In this document: piece after piece, positions 29,645 through 38,014 of the stretch
How the letters are laid out: the number at the start of each line of letters is the position of its first letter
Position numbering within the stretch: the first letter of the stretch is position 1
Source: Blastopirellula marina DSM 3645
GTDB lineage: Bacteria; Planctomycetota; Planctomycetia; Pirellulales; Pirellulaceae
Direction: 5' to 3'
NCBI RefSeq assembly: GCF_000153105.1
Contig: NZ_CH672377.1
Location: 1,334,405 to 1,398,404, forward strand
DNA: 64,000 nt
Made by a program: the position numbers and the translations under genes
The notes under the pieces: generated by a model
What the model was told of the DNA's origin: nothing
Database searches by the model: none
Seen by the model: only the letters and a program-made list of their open reading frames with translations

Positions 29645-31333
29645 ATGTCTGAGCCGCAAAAGCGACGCCCGGCTTGGCGACCTTTCGTCCACGCCGGGCG
29701 CGTGCTGATCTTGGTTGCGATCGCGCTAATCATTCACTTGGCGGCGACCCTTCATGCGCCGGCTCACGACGGGCCGGCGCCGGTATTAGACATCGCGATC
29801 GTCCAAAAGCTCTTTCCTACCGCAGACCACGTCGCGGACGATGGCACGGTAAAAGACGCCGCCAACGCGACGCTCGGTCGCGTTCTACAAACATCCCCCG
29901 CCGGCGACAAAGCGATCGGCTTCTCAGGCCCCACCAACGTGCTGATCGGCTTTTCAACCGCAGAAAAAATCAGCGGGCTGGCGATCCTTTCGAGTCGCGA
30001 CACGCGTGAACATGCGCGCGAAGTCGAGCGCCACGCTCCCTTTCTGCACAGTTTGGACGGCCTGACCCGCGACGAGGCGATCCGCCAGACCGACATCGAC
30101 GCCGTCTCCGGCGCGACGCTGACTAGCTTGGCGATGATCGAAGCGGTCCAGCGCCGACTCGGCGGCGGCCAAAAGTCGCTGAAGTTTCCGGACTTGCCGA
30201 AGTTGGGCATCGTTCGCAAGCTGTTTCCCGCCGCCCAGTCGCTCGAGCCGGACGAAATCTATCCGTCACTGCTGATCGTCAAAAACGGAGACGCGACGTC
30301 GCTGGGCAAGATTCTGCGGACCTCGCCGGCGGCCGACAACCTGGTCGGCTATCAAGGTCCGACCGAGATGCTAGTCGGTTTGGATAACCAGGACATCATC
30401 ATCGGCATGGCGCTGGTCCGCAGCTATGACAATGAGCCGTACATCGACTACGTTCGCGAGGACGAGTATTTTCTGAATTTACTCAACGGACAGTCGATCT
30501 ACGCTTTGCCCGAAACCGATCTGCGCGAACTGCAAATCGAAGGCGTCTCCGGCGCGACCATGACCAGCCAAACGGCGGCGACTGGCGTTTATTACGCGGC
30601 GGATGACATGCTGCAGTCGTACTTGGCGCGGAACAAAGCGGATGAGAAAGACCAGATTCGCCTACGCGAGCGCGACTACAAAACGATCGCCGTCGTGATC
30701 GTCGGCGTGCTGCTGGCGTTTAGTCCTTGGCGCGGAAAACCGTGGGCGCGGATCCCGTTTCAGATCGTCGTCTTCGTCTATCTAGGTTTCGCCAACGGCG
30801 ACTTTGTATCGCAAGCGTTATTGGTCGGATGGGCGCAAAACGGCGTCCCCTGGAAGTTGGCAATTGGGTTGGTGCTGCTGGTCGGCGCGGCCCTCGCGCT
30901 GCCGATCTTCACCCGCACCAACGTCTATTGCAGTCATCTTTGTCCGCACGGCGTCGTGCAGCAATGGACCAAACGACGGATCAAGTGGCAATGGAAACCA
31001 TCGAAAAAACTTCTCCCCTGGCTCAAAGCGATCCCCAGCGTGTTGCTAGCGTGGGTCGTGTTGGTCGCGGCGGCTCGGTGGTCGTTTAGTCTGGTCGATA
31101 TCGAGCCGTTTGACGCCTATGTTTGGCACATCGCCGGCTGGGGAACCATCGGCGTCGCGGTCGTCGGACTGGTCGCGTCGCTCTTCACGCCGATGGCCTA
31201 TTGTCGCTTTGGTTGCCCAACCGGCGCGCTGCTCGACTACGTTCGCTACAATGGCAAGAGCGAATTCTGGACGCGGCGCGATTGGGTCGCCGTTGGTCTG
31301 CTGGCGCTGGGCGCGGTTGCGCTGTTGTTCTAA
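29645..31333 (+). CDS. NosR-like membrane protein with two FMN-binding domains and Fe-S motifs
   Basis: 562 residues. One N-terminal membrane helix (20-38), then two tandem FMN_bind domains that look like an internal duplication (VQKLFPTA/VRKLFPAA; LQTSPAGD/LRTSPAAD). Each ends with a flavinylation site: DAVSGAT (Thr158) and EGVSGAT (Thr305), the ApbE target pattern. A membrane domain with about five helices follows, carrying CSHLCPHG (Cys429, Cys433) and CRFGCPTG (Cys520, Cys524). This is the layout of NosR/NirI, which pass electrons from quinol to extracytoplasmic enzymes. Here no nitrous-oxide reductase is near; the partner is the secreted FAD enzyme. No apbE in the window. Confidence 0.88.
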   Translation: MSEPQKRRPAWRPFVHAGRVLILVAIALIIHLAATLHAPAHDGPAPVLDIAIVQKLFPTADHVADDGTVKDAANATLGRVLQTSPAGDKAIGFSGPTNVLIGFSTAEKISGLAILSSRDTREHAREVERHAPFLHSLDGLTRDEAIRQTDIDAVSGATLTSLAMIEAVQRRLGGGQKSLKFPDLPKLGIVRKLFPAAQSLEPDEIYPSLLIVKNGDATSLGKILRTSPAADNLVGYQGPTEMLVGLDNQDIIIGMALVRSYDNEPYIDYVREDEYFLNLLNGQSIYALPETDLRELQIEGVSGATMTSQTAATGVYYAADDMLQSYLARNKADEKDQIRLRERDYKTIAVVIVGVLLAFSPWRGKPWARIPFQIVVFVYLGFANGDFVSQALLVGWAQNGVPWKLAIGLVLLVGAALALPIFTRTNVYCSHLCPHGVVQQWTKRRIKWQWKPSKKLLPWLKAIPSVLLAWVVLVAAARWSFSLVDIEPFDAYVWHIAGWGTIGVAVVGLVASLFTPMAYCRFGCPTGALLDYVRYNGKSEFWTRRDWVAVGLLALGAVALLF

Positions 31334-31357
31334 ACCAGGCGAACTCAGGAGGGTTAC

Positions 31358-31654
31358 GTGGCGCGCAAAGGAGGCGATTGGCCGCTGCATGCGATCTATC
31401 TTGGCGCGATCTTGCTGCTAGCCGGCGTCACGCTGAAATCGGTCGAGTCGTTCACACTGACCCCCACGGCGACGCGACTCTTATCGCGACACGCAGGCCC
31501 GTCAACCGATACGACCGAAGGGGCGCTGCAAAGCATGATCGTCGAGAACACCGACCAGCGCCACATGATTCGCCCCCGCAGTTGGATCGGCTGGGGCTTG
31601 TTGTCGGCCGGCGCGGTGCTGGTTGTGCATGGGATCATTTTGAAAGTGAAATAA
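31358..31654 (+). CDS. small two-helix membrane protein
   Basis: 98 residues from a GTG with a strong AGGAGG site, 24 bases after the NosR-like gene. Membrane helices at about 10-26 and 75-95, with a soluble loop of ~50 residues between. No family I recognise. Its tight position suggests it is a subunit or anchor of the FMN/Fe-S complex; that is inference. Confidence 0.75.
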   Translation: MARKGGDWPLHAIYLGAILLLAGVTLKSVESFTLTPTATRLLSRHAGPSTDTTEGALQSMIVENTDQRHMIRPRSWIGWGLLSAGAVLVVHGIILKVK

Positions 31655-31824
31655 TCCCCTCACGCGTTTTCGATCTCAGGTCTTGCGCAATTTACGGATT
31701 GAGCGGGTTGCTCGCCGCTCGATCGCCTGGTTTTTGCGTTTCATGGGATCTCTCTCGACAATTTCACCGCGAAAGTCACGAATACTCTGAAAGAACAACC
31801 AGAGAAAAACATCAGGGAGAATCT

Positions 31825-32010
31825 ATGAATCCGCTTTCTATTCTGCTGATTATTGTCGGCGGCCTCATTCAGGTACTCGGCGTTATCTATTGCATCACGA
31901 GCGCCGGCGACGCCGGGATCAACATGCCGCTGATGATCGGCGTACTGGTTGTCGGCTCGATGATCGAAAGCAGCGCCGTCTTCTGGCACATCCTGCAGAA
32001 GCGCATTTGA
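31825..32010 (+). CDS. small membrane protein, 61 residues
   Basis: Starts MNPLSILLIIVGGLIQ at an ATG preceded by GGGAG. Two hydrophobic helices (4-22 and 33-54) with a short SAGDAGINMP turn. The frame is open upstream but that part shadows the NosR-like gene, so the ribosome site decides the start. Function unknown. It lies 170 bases after the redox genes. Confidence 0.65.
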   Translation: MNPLSILLIIVGGLIQVLGVIYCITSAGDAGINMPLMIGVLVVGSMIESSAVFWHILQKRI

Positions 32011-32117
32011 TCGCCGTAGAGACGCAAAATCTACTGGTCGGTCCCGGGGCTCGTCTGATAGACTAGGCGAAGTTAATACAGCGCTTCCCTACCCTGCATG
32101 CCCTAGAAAGATTGCCG

Positions 32118-32642
32118 ATGTCTCAGGCCATCGCCGGAGTCGCACCTAGCGCCGGATCGGAAACCAGCGTCATGACGGTCTGGCCGTCGAACGGAGCATC
32201 AGGACTAGGGCGATTGCTCGGCCGTTTGTACGAAATCGACCAAGGAATTCGCTTTGTCACCGTCGGCAATTTGCTGGCGCTCGCGACCAGCCCAATCGGC
32301 GCCGCGATCTATTTGTGGCACGCAGCGCCCGGCGTCGGTACGCACTATCGGCTGACCAATCGCCGCGTGATCATCGAGAAAGGGCTTAACGGCAAGCCGG
32401 ATCGCTGGGTTGATCTCGATCGCTTCAATCGGATCGAGATCGAAGTCCGGCCGGGACAAGCGTGGTACAATGCCGGCGACATGATCTTCTTTCTCGACAA
32501 TATCGAGACTTTCCGCCTGAAAGGGGTCAGCCGCCCTGAAACGTTTCGCTCGGCCTGCCTAAAGGGACACCAAACCTATGTCGGCGTGCGAGCAGCGCTG
32601 CAGCGCGAAGCGGATCGTGCGCTAGTGCGGGCGAAGTCCTAA
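32118..32642 (+). CDS. membrane protein with bacterial PH-like (bPH2) domain
   Basis: 174 residues from the ATG at 32118. Residues ~45-75 contain a hydrophobic hairpin (VTVGNLLALATSPIGAAIYLW); after it comes the YdbS/bPH2 pattern HYRLTNRRVIIEKG and a beta-rich region ending near LKGVSRPETFRSAC. bPH domains resemble PH folds and are often found in envelope proteins; function is not established. An in-frame TTG two codons earlier is less likely. Stands alone. Confidence 0.7.
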   Translation: MSQAIAGVAPSAGSETSVMTVWPSNGASGLGRLLGRLYEIDQGIRFVTVGNLLALATSPIGAAIYLWHAAPGVGTHYRLTNRRVIIEKGLNGKPDRWVDLDRFNRIEIEVRPGQAWYNAGDMIFFLDNIETFRLKGVSRPETFRSACLKGHQTYVGVRAALQREADRALVRAKS

Positions 32643-32679
32643 AAACCCGATCCCAGTCTCGTGGCGCGATTAACCCAGC

Positions 32680-33162
32680 CTACACGGGCACGATGTTCAC
32701 TTCTAACTCGGGCAAGTCGACAATCGCGATCGTGTGACGGCTAGCACGAAACAAGGCGCCGGGATTCAGCACGCGCGTCTTTCCGACCAGGTAATTGGCG
32801 GCCTGATGCGTATGGCCATGACAGACCAAATCAAACGCGTCAGAATGGATGGTTGATTTCAGTCGATTTTCGTCGTGACCGTGGAGAAACGCGATTTTCC
32901 GGTCGGCGATCGTCAGTTGGCCAAACATTCCGCAAAAAGTTTGCCCTGCCGATTCAATTTTTTCCTGGATATACTCGGGGTCGCGGTCTACGTTCCCCAA
33001 GACGTAATGCGTCGGCCATTGGCTGAAAAGTTCGACGATCGCGGCTCCGCCGATATCGCCACAATGGATCACCTGGGCGACCTCAAACGACTCCAGCATG
33101 CGAATTGCTGCACGAGTGAACTCGACCTGACCGTGCGTATCGCTCACAATTCCTATCTGCAT
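32680..33162 (-). CDS. YfcE/MJ0936-type phosphodiesterase
   Basis: 160 residues from the ATG at 33162 (MQIGIVSDTHGQ), after a GGATAGGAAC ribosome site. Metallophosphoesterase motifs: SDTHG, HCGDIGG, LGNVDRD, HGHDENR, CHGHTHQA. This small cytoplasmic family hydrolyses phosphodiesters with two bound metals; physiological substrates are mostly unknown. An upstream in-frame extension (to 33258) overlaps the divergent acyltransferase gene and is not needed. The divergent spacing is only about 37 bases. Confidence 0.9.
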   Translation of the reverse strand: MQIGIVSDTHGQVEFTRAAIRMLESFEVAQVIHCGDIGGAAIVELFSQWPTHYVLGNVDRDPEYIQEKIESAGQTFCGMFGQLTIADRKIAFLHGHDENRLKSTIHSDAFDLVCHGHTHQAANYLVGKTRVLNPGALFRASRHTIAIVDLPELEVNIVPV

Positions 33163-33199
33163 CTTTGTTCCTATCCCTGTTCGAATCGGAAACGCCGCG

Positions 33200-33982
33200 T
33201 TGATACGCGACATCATCTCAGCGATTTTTTTGATCTCGATCCTGGCGATACCAGTCATCTGGTGGCTGACCGGCTGGTCGCGGCGCGTTTATACGTTTCC
33301 GCGATACGTCCTCGCCTGCATCAACATTGTCTTCTCCCGATGTTGGTGGCGGACGTCGATTCCTCCGAATCTGCCCGTTCCGATCGACAAGGGCGCCGTC
33401 CTGATCGCTAACCATCGTAGCAGCGCCGATCCCTTTTTCATTCAAGTTGCTGCGCATCGCGTCGTCCACTGGATGGTCGCTCGAGAGTACGTCGAACACC
33501 CTGCTCTAGCATGGTTCCTACGACAATCGGGCGCCATCGGGGCCAATCGAGGAGGTCGCGACACCAAAGCGATCCGCCACGCGATCGATCTGTTGAAAGC
33601 GGGAGAGCTGGTCGGCGTATTGCCAGAAGGGCGAATCAACATGACCGATCAGCTGCTGCTGCCGGTTCGTCCCGGCGCCGCGATGATCGCTCAACATGCC
33701 GGCGTGCCGATCGTGCCGATCTATATCATCGGCGCGCCCTACGACCGAACGCCGCAAAGCGCCTTCATGATGCGGGCCAAAGTGATCGTCAAGATTGGCG
33801 AGCCGATTGATACGTCGACCGGCACGCCGCAAGAGTTGATGGAACAAGCGACGCGCGAAATCGCTCGGCTGGCCGAAGTCGACGACTTTCAACCGCAGCA
33901 CGCCGGTCGCAACTGGAAACCGACCAGCGCCGATCTAAAAGAAGCGCTGGCCACGGCCGAGCAGCGTAAGCGAAAAAACTAG
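33200..33982 (+). CDS. lysophospholipid acyltransferase-like protein (PlsC family)
   Basis: 260 residues. N-terminal membrane segment (about 5-24), then NHRSSADP (the NH-x4-D acyltransferase box, here with Asp in place) and PEGRIN (substrate phosphate-binding box). The family acylates 1-acyl-glycerol-3-phosphate in membrane phospholipid synthesis. Start is a TTG at 33200; no ATG fits before the catalytic region. It is distinct from the second family member at 60771. Divergent from the phosphodiesterase, so the promoter region is very short. Confidence 0.85.
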   Translation: MIRDIISAIFLISILAIPVIWWLTGWSRRVYTFPRYVLACINIVFSRCWWRTSIPPNLPVPIDKGAVLIANHRSSADPFFIQVAAHRVVHWMVAREYVEHPALAWFLRQSGAIGANRGGRDTKAIRHAIDLLKAGELVGVLPEGRINMTDQLLLPVRPGAAMIAQHAGVPIVPIYIIGAPYDRTPQSAFMMRAKVIVKIGEPIDTSTGTPQELMEQATREIARLAEVDDFQPQHAGRNWKPTSADLKEALATAEQRKRKN

Positions 33983-33989
33983 CGCCGGA

Positions 33990-35114
33990 TTATTTGTCCG
34001 CTATCAGCCGCTGCAGCACCCGCTTCGCTCCGTTTCGTAGTCTGCTCGACACGATGCCCAGTTCGGCCGCAGAGCCAAGCAGCGTCAACAAAGGCGCGGA
34101 CCGGGTAATTTTGACGCCAGCCATCGGGATATCGGCGATTTCGAGCGATATCTCCGCCGCCGTTTGCTGCAAGGTCCTACCGAGCGATTCCGTCCACGCA
34201 ACATCGCACGGCGCGAACAGATACAGTTTGCCGCCTATTGCGGGGGCCGTTGGTTTCCGCACTGGATGCTCGCTCCTCCATTCGGGCAGCCACGCTGACA
34301 GATGCAACCGCATGACATCGACCGGCGACAGTTCCATCGCGGCTGTAAATCGCGGGTTGATCTCTAACGGCCATAGCTCGTCGCCGCGAACAATAAAATC
34401 AACGCCGAACATGCCTTGCAGTTGAGTTGAAGCGACCAGGAAATCGGCCAACGACTGAAGTTGTTGTTGCTGCGACTGCGGCAGTTGGATCGGCCCGATC
34501 GAACCCGCGTATTGAAAAGGCTGCGGCGCCTTCCATTTTCGCCCGCTCAATTGCCGCGTAACGCCGAGCGATTGAGCTTTTCCTGCGATCGCGACAAATG
34601 CGGCGCCAAAACAACGGCCAGGGACAAATCGTTGATAGACGACATCCGCGTTTGGCGTTGGCTGCGAGAACTCGCGGATCTGCAATCCGCCAGCCGAACG
34701 ACGCGGCTTCAAGATCCAGCGACCTGCGGAGGGAGGTTCGACCTGCGTCTCGGGAAACCGAAAGCCGGCGTCCCGTAGTCGCGACTGCAACAACAGAGGA
34801 TCGCGAATCGCCGGCAGAGCAGGGGAGTCAACGCCCAACAGAGGTCGGACCGCAGCGGCGGCGGCGATGATGTCGGGATGATTTTCGAGCCCCCCGACAT
34901 AGATCCAGTGGGTCGCATCGGTCGTCGCTAGCCACGCCGGAATATCGCCGGGATAGTTGTCCAGTTGGCATGCCTGCGCCATTTGCCGCAGGTCGGCGTC
35001 GGCGAACTGATCCGCAGCGACGGCGGCGACGTCGCTGCGCCGCAAACAAGCGACGGCGGCGCGACAACTAGATCCCACAACGGCGATGCGCAAGGGAGTG
35101 GGAGAGTGAGTCAT
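33990..35114 (-). CDS. ATP-grasp family protein, probably linked to H4MPT C1 metabolism
   Basis: 374 residues. N-terminal Rossmann-like part (LRIAVVGSSCRAA), ATP-grasp core with ILKPRRSAGGLQIR (nucleotide-binding Lys/Gly loop) and GVDFIVRGDELWPLEINPRFTAAMEL (Mg-binding Glu/Asn). It resembles the carboxylate-amine ligase-like proteins (COG2232 type) that accompany tetrahydromethanopterin genes in methylotrophs and planctomycetes, and fae and mtd are nearby. It may ligate an amino acid or carboxylate in cofactor synthesis; this is inference from context. Convergent with the acyltransferase gene (7-base gap). Confidence 0.75.
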   Translation of the reverse strand: MTHSPTPLRIAVVGSSCRAAVACLRRSDVAAVAADQFADADLRQMAQACQLDNYPGDIPAWLATTDATHWIYVGGLENHPDIIAAAAAVRPLLGVDSPALPAIRDPLLLQSRLRDAGFRFPETQVEPPSAGRWILKPRRSAGGLQIREFSQPTPNADVVYQRFVPGRCFGAAFVAIAGKAQSLGVTRQLSGRKWKAPQPFQYAGSIGPIQLPQSQQQQLQSLADFLVASTQLQGMFGVDFIVRGDELWPLEINPRFTAAMELSPVDVMRLHLSAWLPEWRSEHPVRKPTAPAIGGKLYLFAPCDVAWTESLGRTLQQTAAEISLEIADIPMAGVKITRSAPLLTLLGSAAELGIVSSRLRNGAKRVLQRLIADK

Positions 35115-35398
35115 GGAAGGTTCACGACGATTTTTGCGATTTTTTCTCCCTGCGGCGACCTGCCGAAAGATTTCGAGCTATGGTTTCCATTGGGCAAGGA
35201 CACTGTATTCATTTCGACTGGCTTTTCTGTTTCCCATTGCTGCGGAAGGCGTTCGCCTGCCGTTCCTATAGCGCGACGAACCCGCACGAAGCGGCTCGAA
35301 GCCAAAACTCTCCCCGCTAATTTTGTCCATGATACCCGCGTCAGCGCCGTCCTGTCGGCTGCTGCGCCCATTCGCCCAACACTTGTAGGAGAGTCGAA

Positions 35399-37135
35399 AT
35401 GTCGTCGCGTCGTAGAGATCGAGAAAAACCGTACTCCGTACGTCCTGCGCCTCGTCGCGGGGTGATCGTCGTGCTGGCCGCCGTATTGATGATCGTGATG
35501 ATGGGCTTCATGGCGCTCAGCGTGGATGTCGGCTACATGTTCACGATGCAGTCGCAATTGCAGCGATCGGTCGATTCAGCGGCGCTAGCCGGCGCCGGAA
35601 CGTTGATCGAAGGGGAAGATGTCGCTACCGGCACGGTGCACGAATACCTGACGCACAATCCTGTCGGGCTGCAATGGAAAGAATTTACCGAGGGAAACAC
35701 CGCTGACAACGTCGATAAGTTTTTGACCAAGTACGGAGACGGCCTGCAGCTAACGATCGGCGAGTGGAACGACACGTCGGGTCAAGTTGTGGCCGCTGAG
35801 AAGAACCCCACGACGGTCAGCGTCCGCATGACCTACGAAAATATGCCTTTCTTTTTCGGGCATTTGCTCGGACGCGACTCGTTTGATATCACCGCCGAAT
35901 CGATCGCGACTTATCAGTCTCGCGACATCATGTTGGTGCTGGACCTTTCCGGCTCGATGAATGATGACAGCGAATTCAATTCGATCGGCAAACTGGGTTT
36001 CGATCATATCTATAGCAACTCTCAGCAGATGTACGCTGATCTTGGATCGCCCATCTTTGGAAATCTGCAGTTTGATCCGCAGTACGCTGTGGTCAACGGC
36101 CCGACGCCGCAGTCAAGCGGTCAGGCGAAATCGTCCGTCACCTATCGTGGCAACTCGGTCGTGGTGAAGTCGGATAAGACGATCAAGCAAATCAGCGTGA
36201 AAACCAGCAACGGATCAACCTACAACTACTACCCCGGTTCGTCACTCAACTATACGGCCAACCCCAACAAAGAAATCCGCTACGTCTGGGTGACCAGCGG
36301 CAAGAACTCTAATAATTCGGACCAAGTGCAGTCGTTTGATTTTGACGGTCAACGAATCAATACAATCAAGACGGCGCTCGGTTTGGATAACCTCGCCTAT
36401 CCCTATCCCGGAGGAAGCTGGAACGACTACGTCAACTATTGTCTCGGGACAGGACAAAATAATAACGCCGGCTATCGGTATCGCTTCGGCTATTTCAACT
36501 GGATCAACTATTTGCTGGAGCGTCAGTATTCCTCGAATTCGACGCCCGACTTGTGGAAAGCCAGCGCCCAGCCGATCACCGCAGTGAAAAACTCGGTGGA
36601 TCTGTTTATTCACTTCATGCAAGAAGGGGACGGAAGAGACAGGATCGGTCTGGCTGTTTACAACGCGCCCAACGGAGACGGCCTGCTCGAATCGACGTTG
36701 ACCGAAAATCTGCCGTTCATCATGACCCAGTCACGGCAGCGCCAAGCTGGTCACTATCATAACTACACCAATATCGGTGGGGGGATGACCGTGGGCCGCG
36801 AGGAGTTGCAAACGCGCGGCCGCAAAGGCGCCGTGAAAATGATGGTGCTGTTGACCGACGGTCAGGCGAACTGGGTCAATGGAGGAGTCAACAATAACGC
36901 CGCTAAAAATTACGTGCTGAACGAAGCCTATCTCTGTGCTGATCAAGGCTTTACGATCATCACCATCAGTCTTGGCGCCGGCGCCGATAAAGCGTTGATG
37001 GATCAGGTCGCCGAAATCACCGGCGGAGTCCACTTTAACGTTCCCGGTGGTCAAACCGTCGATGAGTATTCGGAGGATTTGACCGAGATCTTCCGCCAGG
37101 TTGCTGGCCACCGTCCCCTGAAACTGGTGAAGTAG
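35399..37135 (+). CDS. TadG-like pilus-associated protein with VWA domain
   Basis: 578 residues. N-terminal positively charged head, then a membrane helix (about 21-43: GVIVVLAAVLMIVMMGFMAL) followed by SVDVGYMFTMQSQLQRSVDSAALAGA, the Tad/TadE-G hallmark. A VWA domain has the MIDAS motif DLSGSM and continues to LLTDGQANW and GADKALMDQVA. TadG-type minor pilins lie in the envelope with the VWA part outside. No other tad genes are in the window. Ribosome site AGGAGAG. Ends at a terminator (37176-37211). Confidence 0.85.
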   Translation: MSSRRRDREKPYSVRPAPRRGVIVVLAAVLMIVMMGFMALSVDVGYMFTMQSQLQRSVDSAALAGAGTLIEGEDVATGTVHEYLTHNPVGLQWKEFTEGNTADNVDKFLTKYGDGLQLTIGEWNDTSGQVVAAEKNPTTVSVRMTYENMPFFFGHLLGRDSFDITAESIATYQSRDIMLVLDLSGSMNDDSEFNSIGKLGFDHIYSNSQQMYADLGSPIFGNLQFDPQYAVVNGPTPQSSGQAKSSVTYRGNSVVVKSDKTIKQISVKTSNGSTYNYYPGSSLNYTANPNKEIRYVWVTSGKNSNNSDQVQSFDFDGQRINTIKTALGLDNLAYPYPGGSWNDYVNYCLGTGQNNNAGYRYRFGYFNWINYLLERQYSSNSTPDLWKASAQPITAVKNSVDLFIHFMQEGDGRDRIGLAVYNAPNGDGLLESTLTENLPFIMTQSRQRQAGHYHNYTNIGGGMTVGREELQTRGRKGAVKMMVLLTDGQANWVNGGVNNNAAKNYVLNEAYLCADQGFTIITISLGAGADKALMDQVAEITGGVHFNVPGGQTVDEYSEDLTEIFRQVAGHRPLKLVK

Positions 37136-37175
37136 CGTTCGCCAGCCCACCTTTGTTTTTTCTCGCCTATCGCTC

Positions 37176-37211
37176 GACCGCCGCGTGGCCTTCGTCACGC
37201 GGCGGTCTTTT
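37176..37211 (+). terminator. rho-independent terminator after the TadG-like gene
   Basis: GACCGCCGCGTG (37176-37187) pairs perfectly with CACGCGGCGGTC (37196-37207); an eight-base loop, then TTTT. It separates the VWA gene from fae. Confidence 0.85.
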
Positions 37212-37425
37212 CGTTGCGCCCCGCTCCCCGCTTGGCTTCCATGGTTGCAATCGCGTGTGGGTTTGATAAGTTTTGCACTACGGCAATCGCCCTGAACCGA
37301 TGCGTTTCGCGCTCTTTTTATCGCGACTGTGCGCTGCAAGGGATGCCGCCCCGATAGCCTTTCCCCAAGCGGTCGCCCCCCTTCGGGACGCTCCATCCAA
37401 TTTTCACTTCCGGGAGAAACTACGC

Positions 37426-37923
37426 ATGTCGATGTTCATTGGCGAAGCGCTCGCCGGCGATGGTAACGAAATCGCCCACATTGATCTCATGATCGGCTCC
37501 AAAACCGGTCCCGTCGGCGCCGCGTTCGCCAGCGCCCTATCGACCCAAACCGCTGGCCACTCGAACTTGCTGGCCGTGCTCGAACCGAACCTGCTGGTCA
37601 AACCGGCGACGGTCACGATCACCAAGGTCACCATCAAAGGCGCCAAGCAAGCGACCCAGATGTTTGGCCCGGCCCAAGCGGCTGTCGCCAAAGCGGTCGC
37701 CGATTCGGTCGAAGCCGGCGTTATCCCGAAGGATCAGTGCGAAGATCTCGTGATCGTGTGCGGCGTCTTCATTCACTGGGAAGCGGACGACGACAAGAAA
37801 ATCTTCGAGTACAACTACGAAGCGACCAAAGCGGCGATCGCCGGCGCCATGGGCGGCAAACCGACCATCGACGAAGTTTTGGCCGGCAAAGATAAAGCGG
37901 CCCATCCGTTCCGCGGCTTCTAA
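37426..37923 (+). CDS. fae: formaldehyde-activating enzyme
   Basis: 165 residues from the ATG at 37426, with GGGAGAAA before it. Condenses formaldehyde with tetrahydromethanopterin to methylene-H4MPT. Family features: FIGEALAGDGNEIAHIDLMIG with His18 (catalytic base), KPATVTITKVTIK, and the C-terminal GAMGGKPTIDEVL. Full-length. Presence implies H4MPT-linked C1 oxidation or detoxification, known in planctomycetes. A strong terminator follows at 37961, with mtd right behind it. Confidence 0.97.
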   Translation: MSMFIGEALAGDGNEIAHIDLMIGSKTGPVGAAFASALSTQTAGHSNLLAVLEPNLLVKPATVTITKVTIKGAKQATQMFGPAQAAVAKAVADSVEAGVIPKDQCEDLVIVCGVFIHWEADDDKKIFEYNYEATKAAIAGAMGGKPTIDEVLAGKDKAAHPFRGF

Positions 37924-37960
37924 GTCGCCTGACGGCGCTCTTGCTCTTTCGACAACTTCA

Positions 37961-37993
37961 GAAAACCGTCCTTCCCGGGCGGTTTTCTTTTTT
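37961..37993 (+). terminator. rho-independent terminator between fae and mtd
   Basis: GAAAACCGTCC (37961-37971) pairs with GGGCGGTTTTC (37977-37987, one G-U), five-base loop, then six T's. Only 21 bases remain before the mtd ATG, so mtd is either expressed by read-through or from a promoter overlapping the hairpin. Confidence 0.85.
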
Positions 37994-38014
37994 GCCCACC
38001 GGTGAGTTGTTCGC

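Noticed and set aside
31123-31824. N-terminal extension of the 61-residue membrane protein
   Set aside because: The extension is the shadow of the NosR-like gene; a GGGAG site marks the ATG at 31825.
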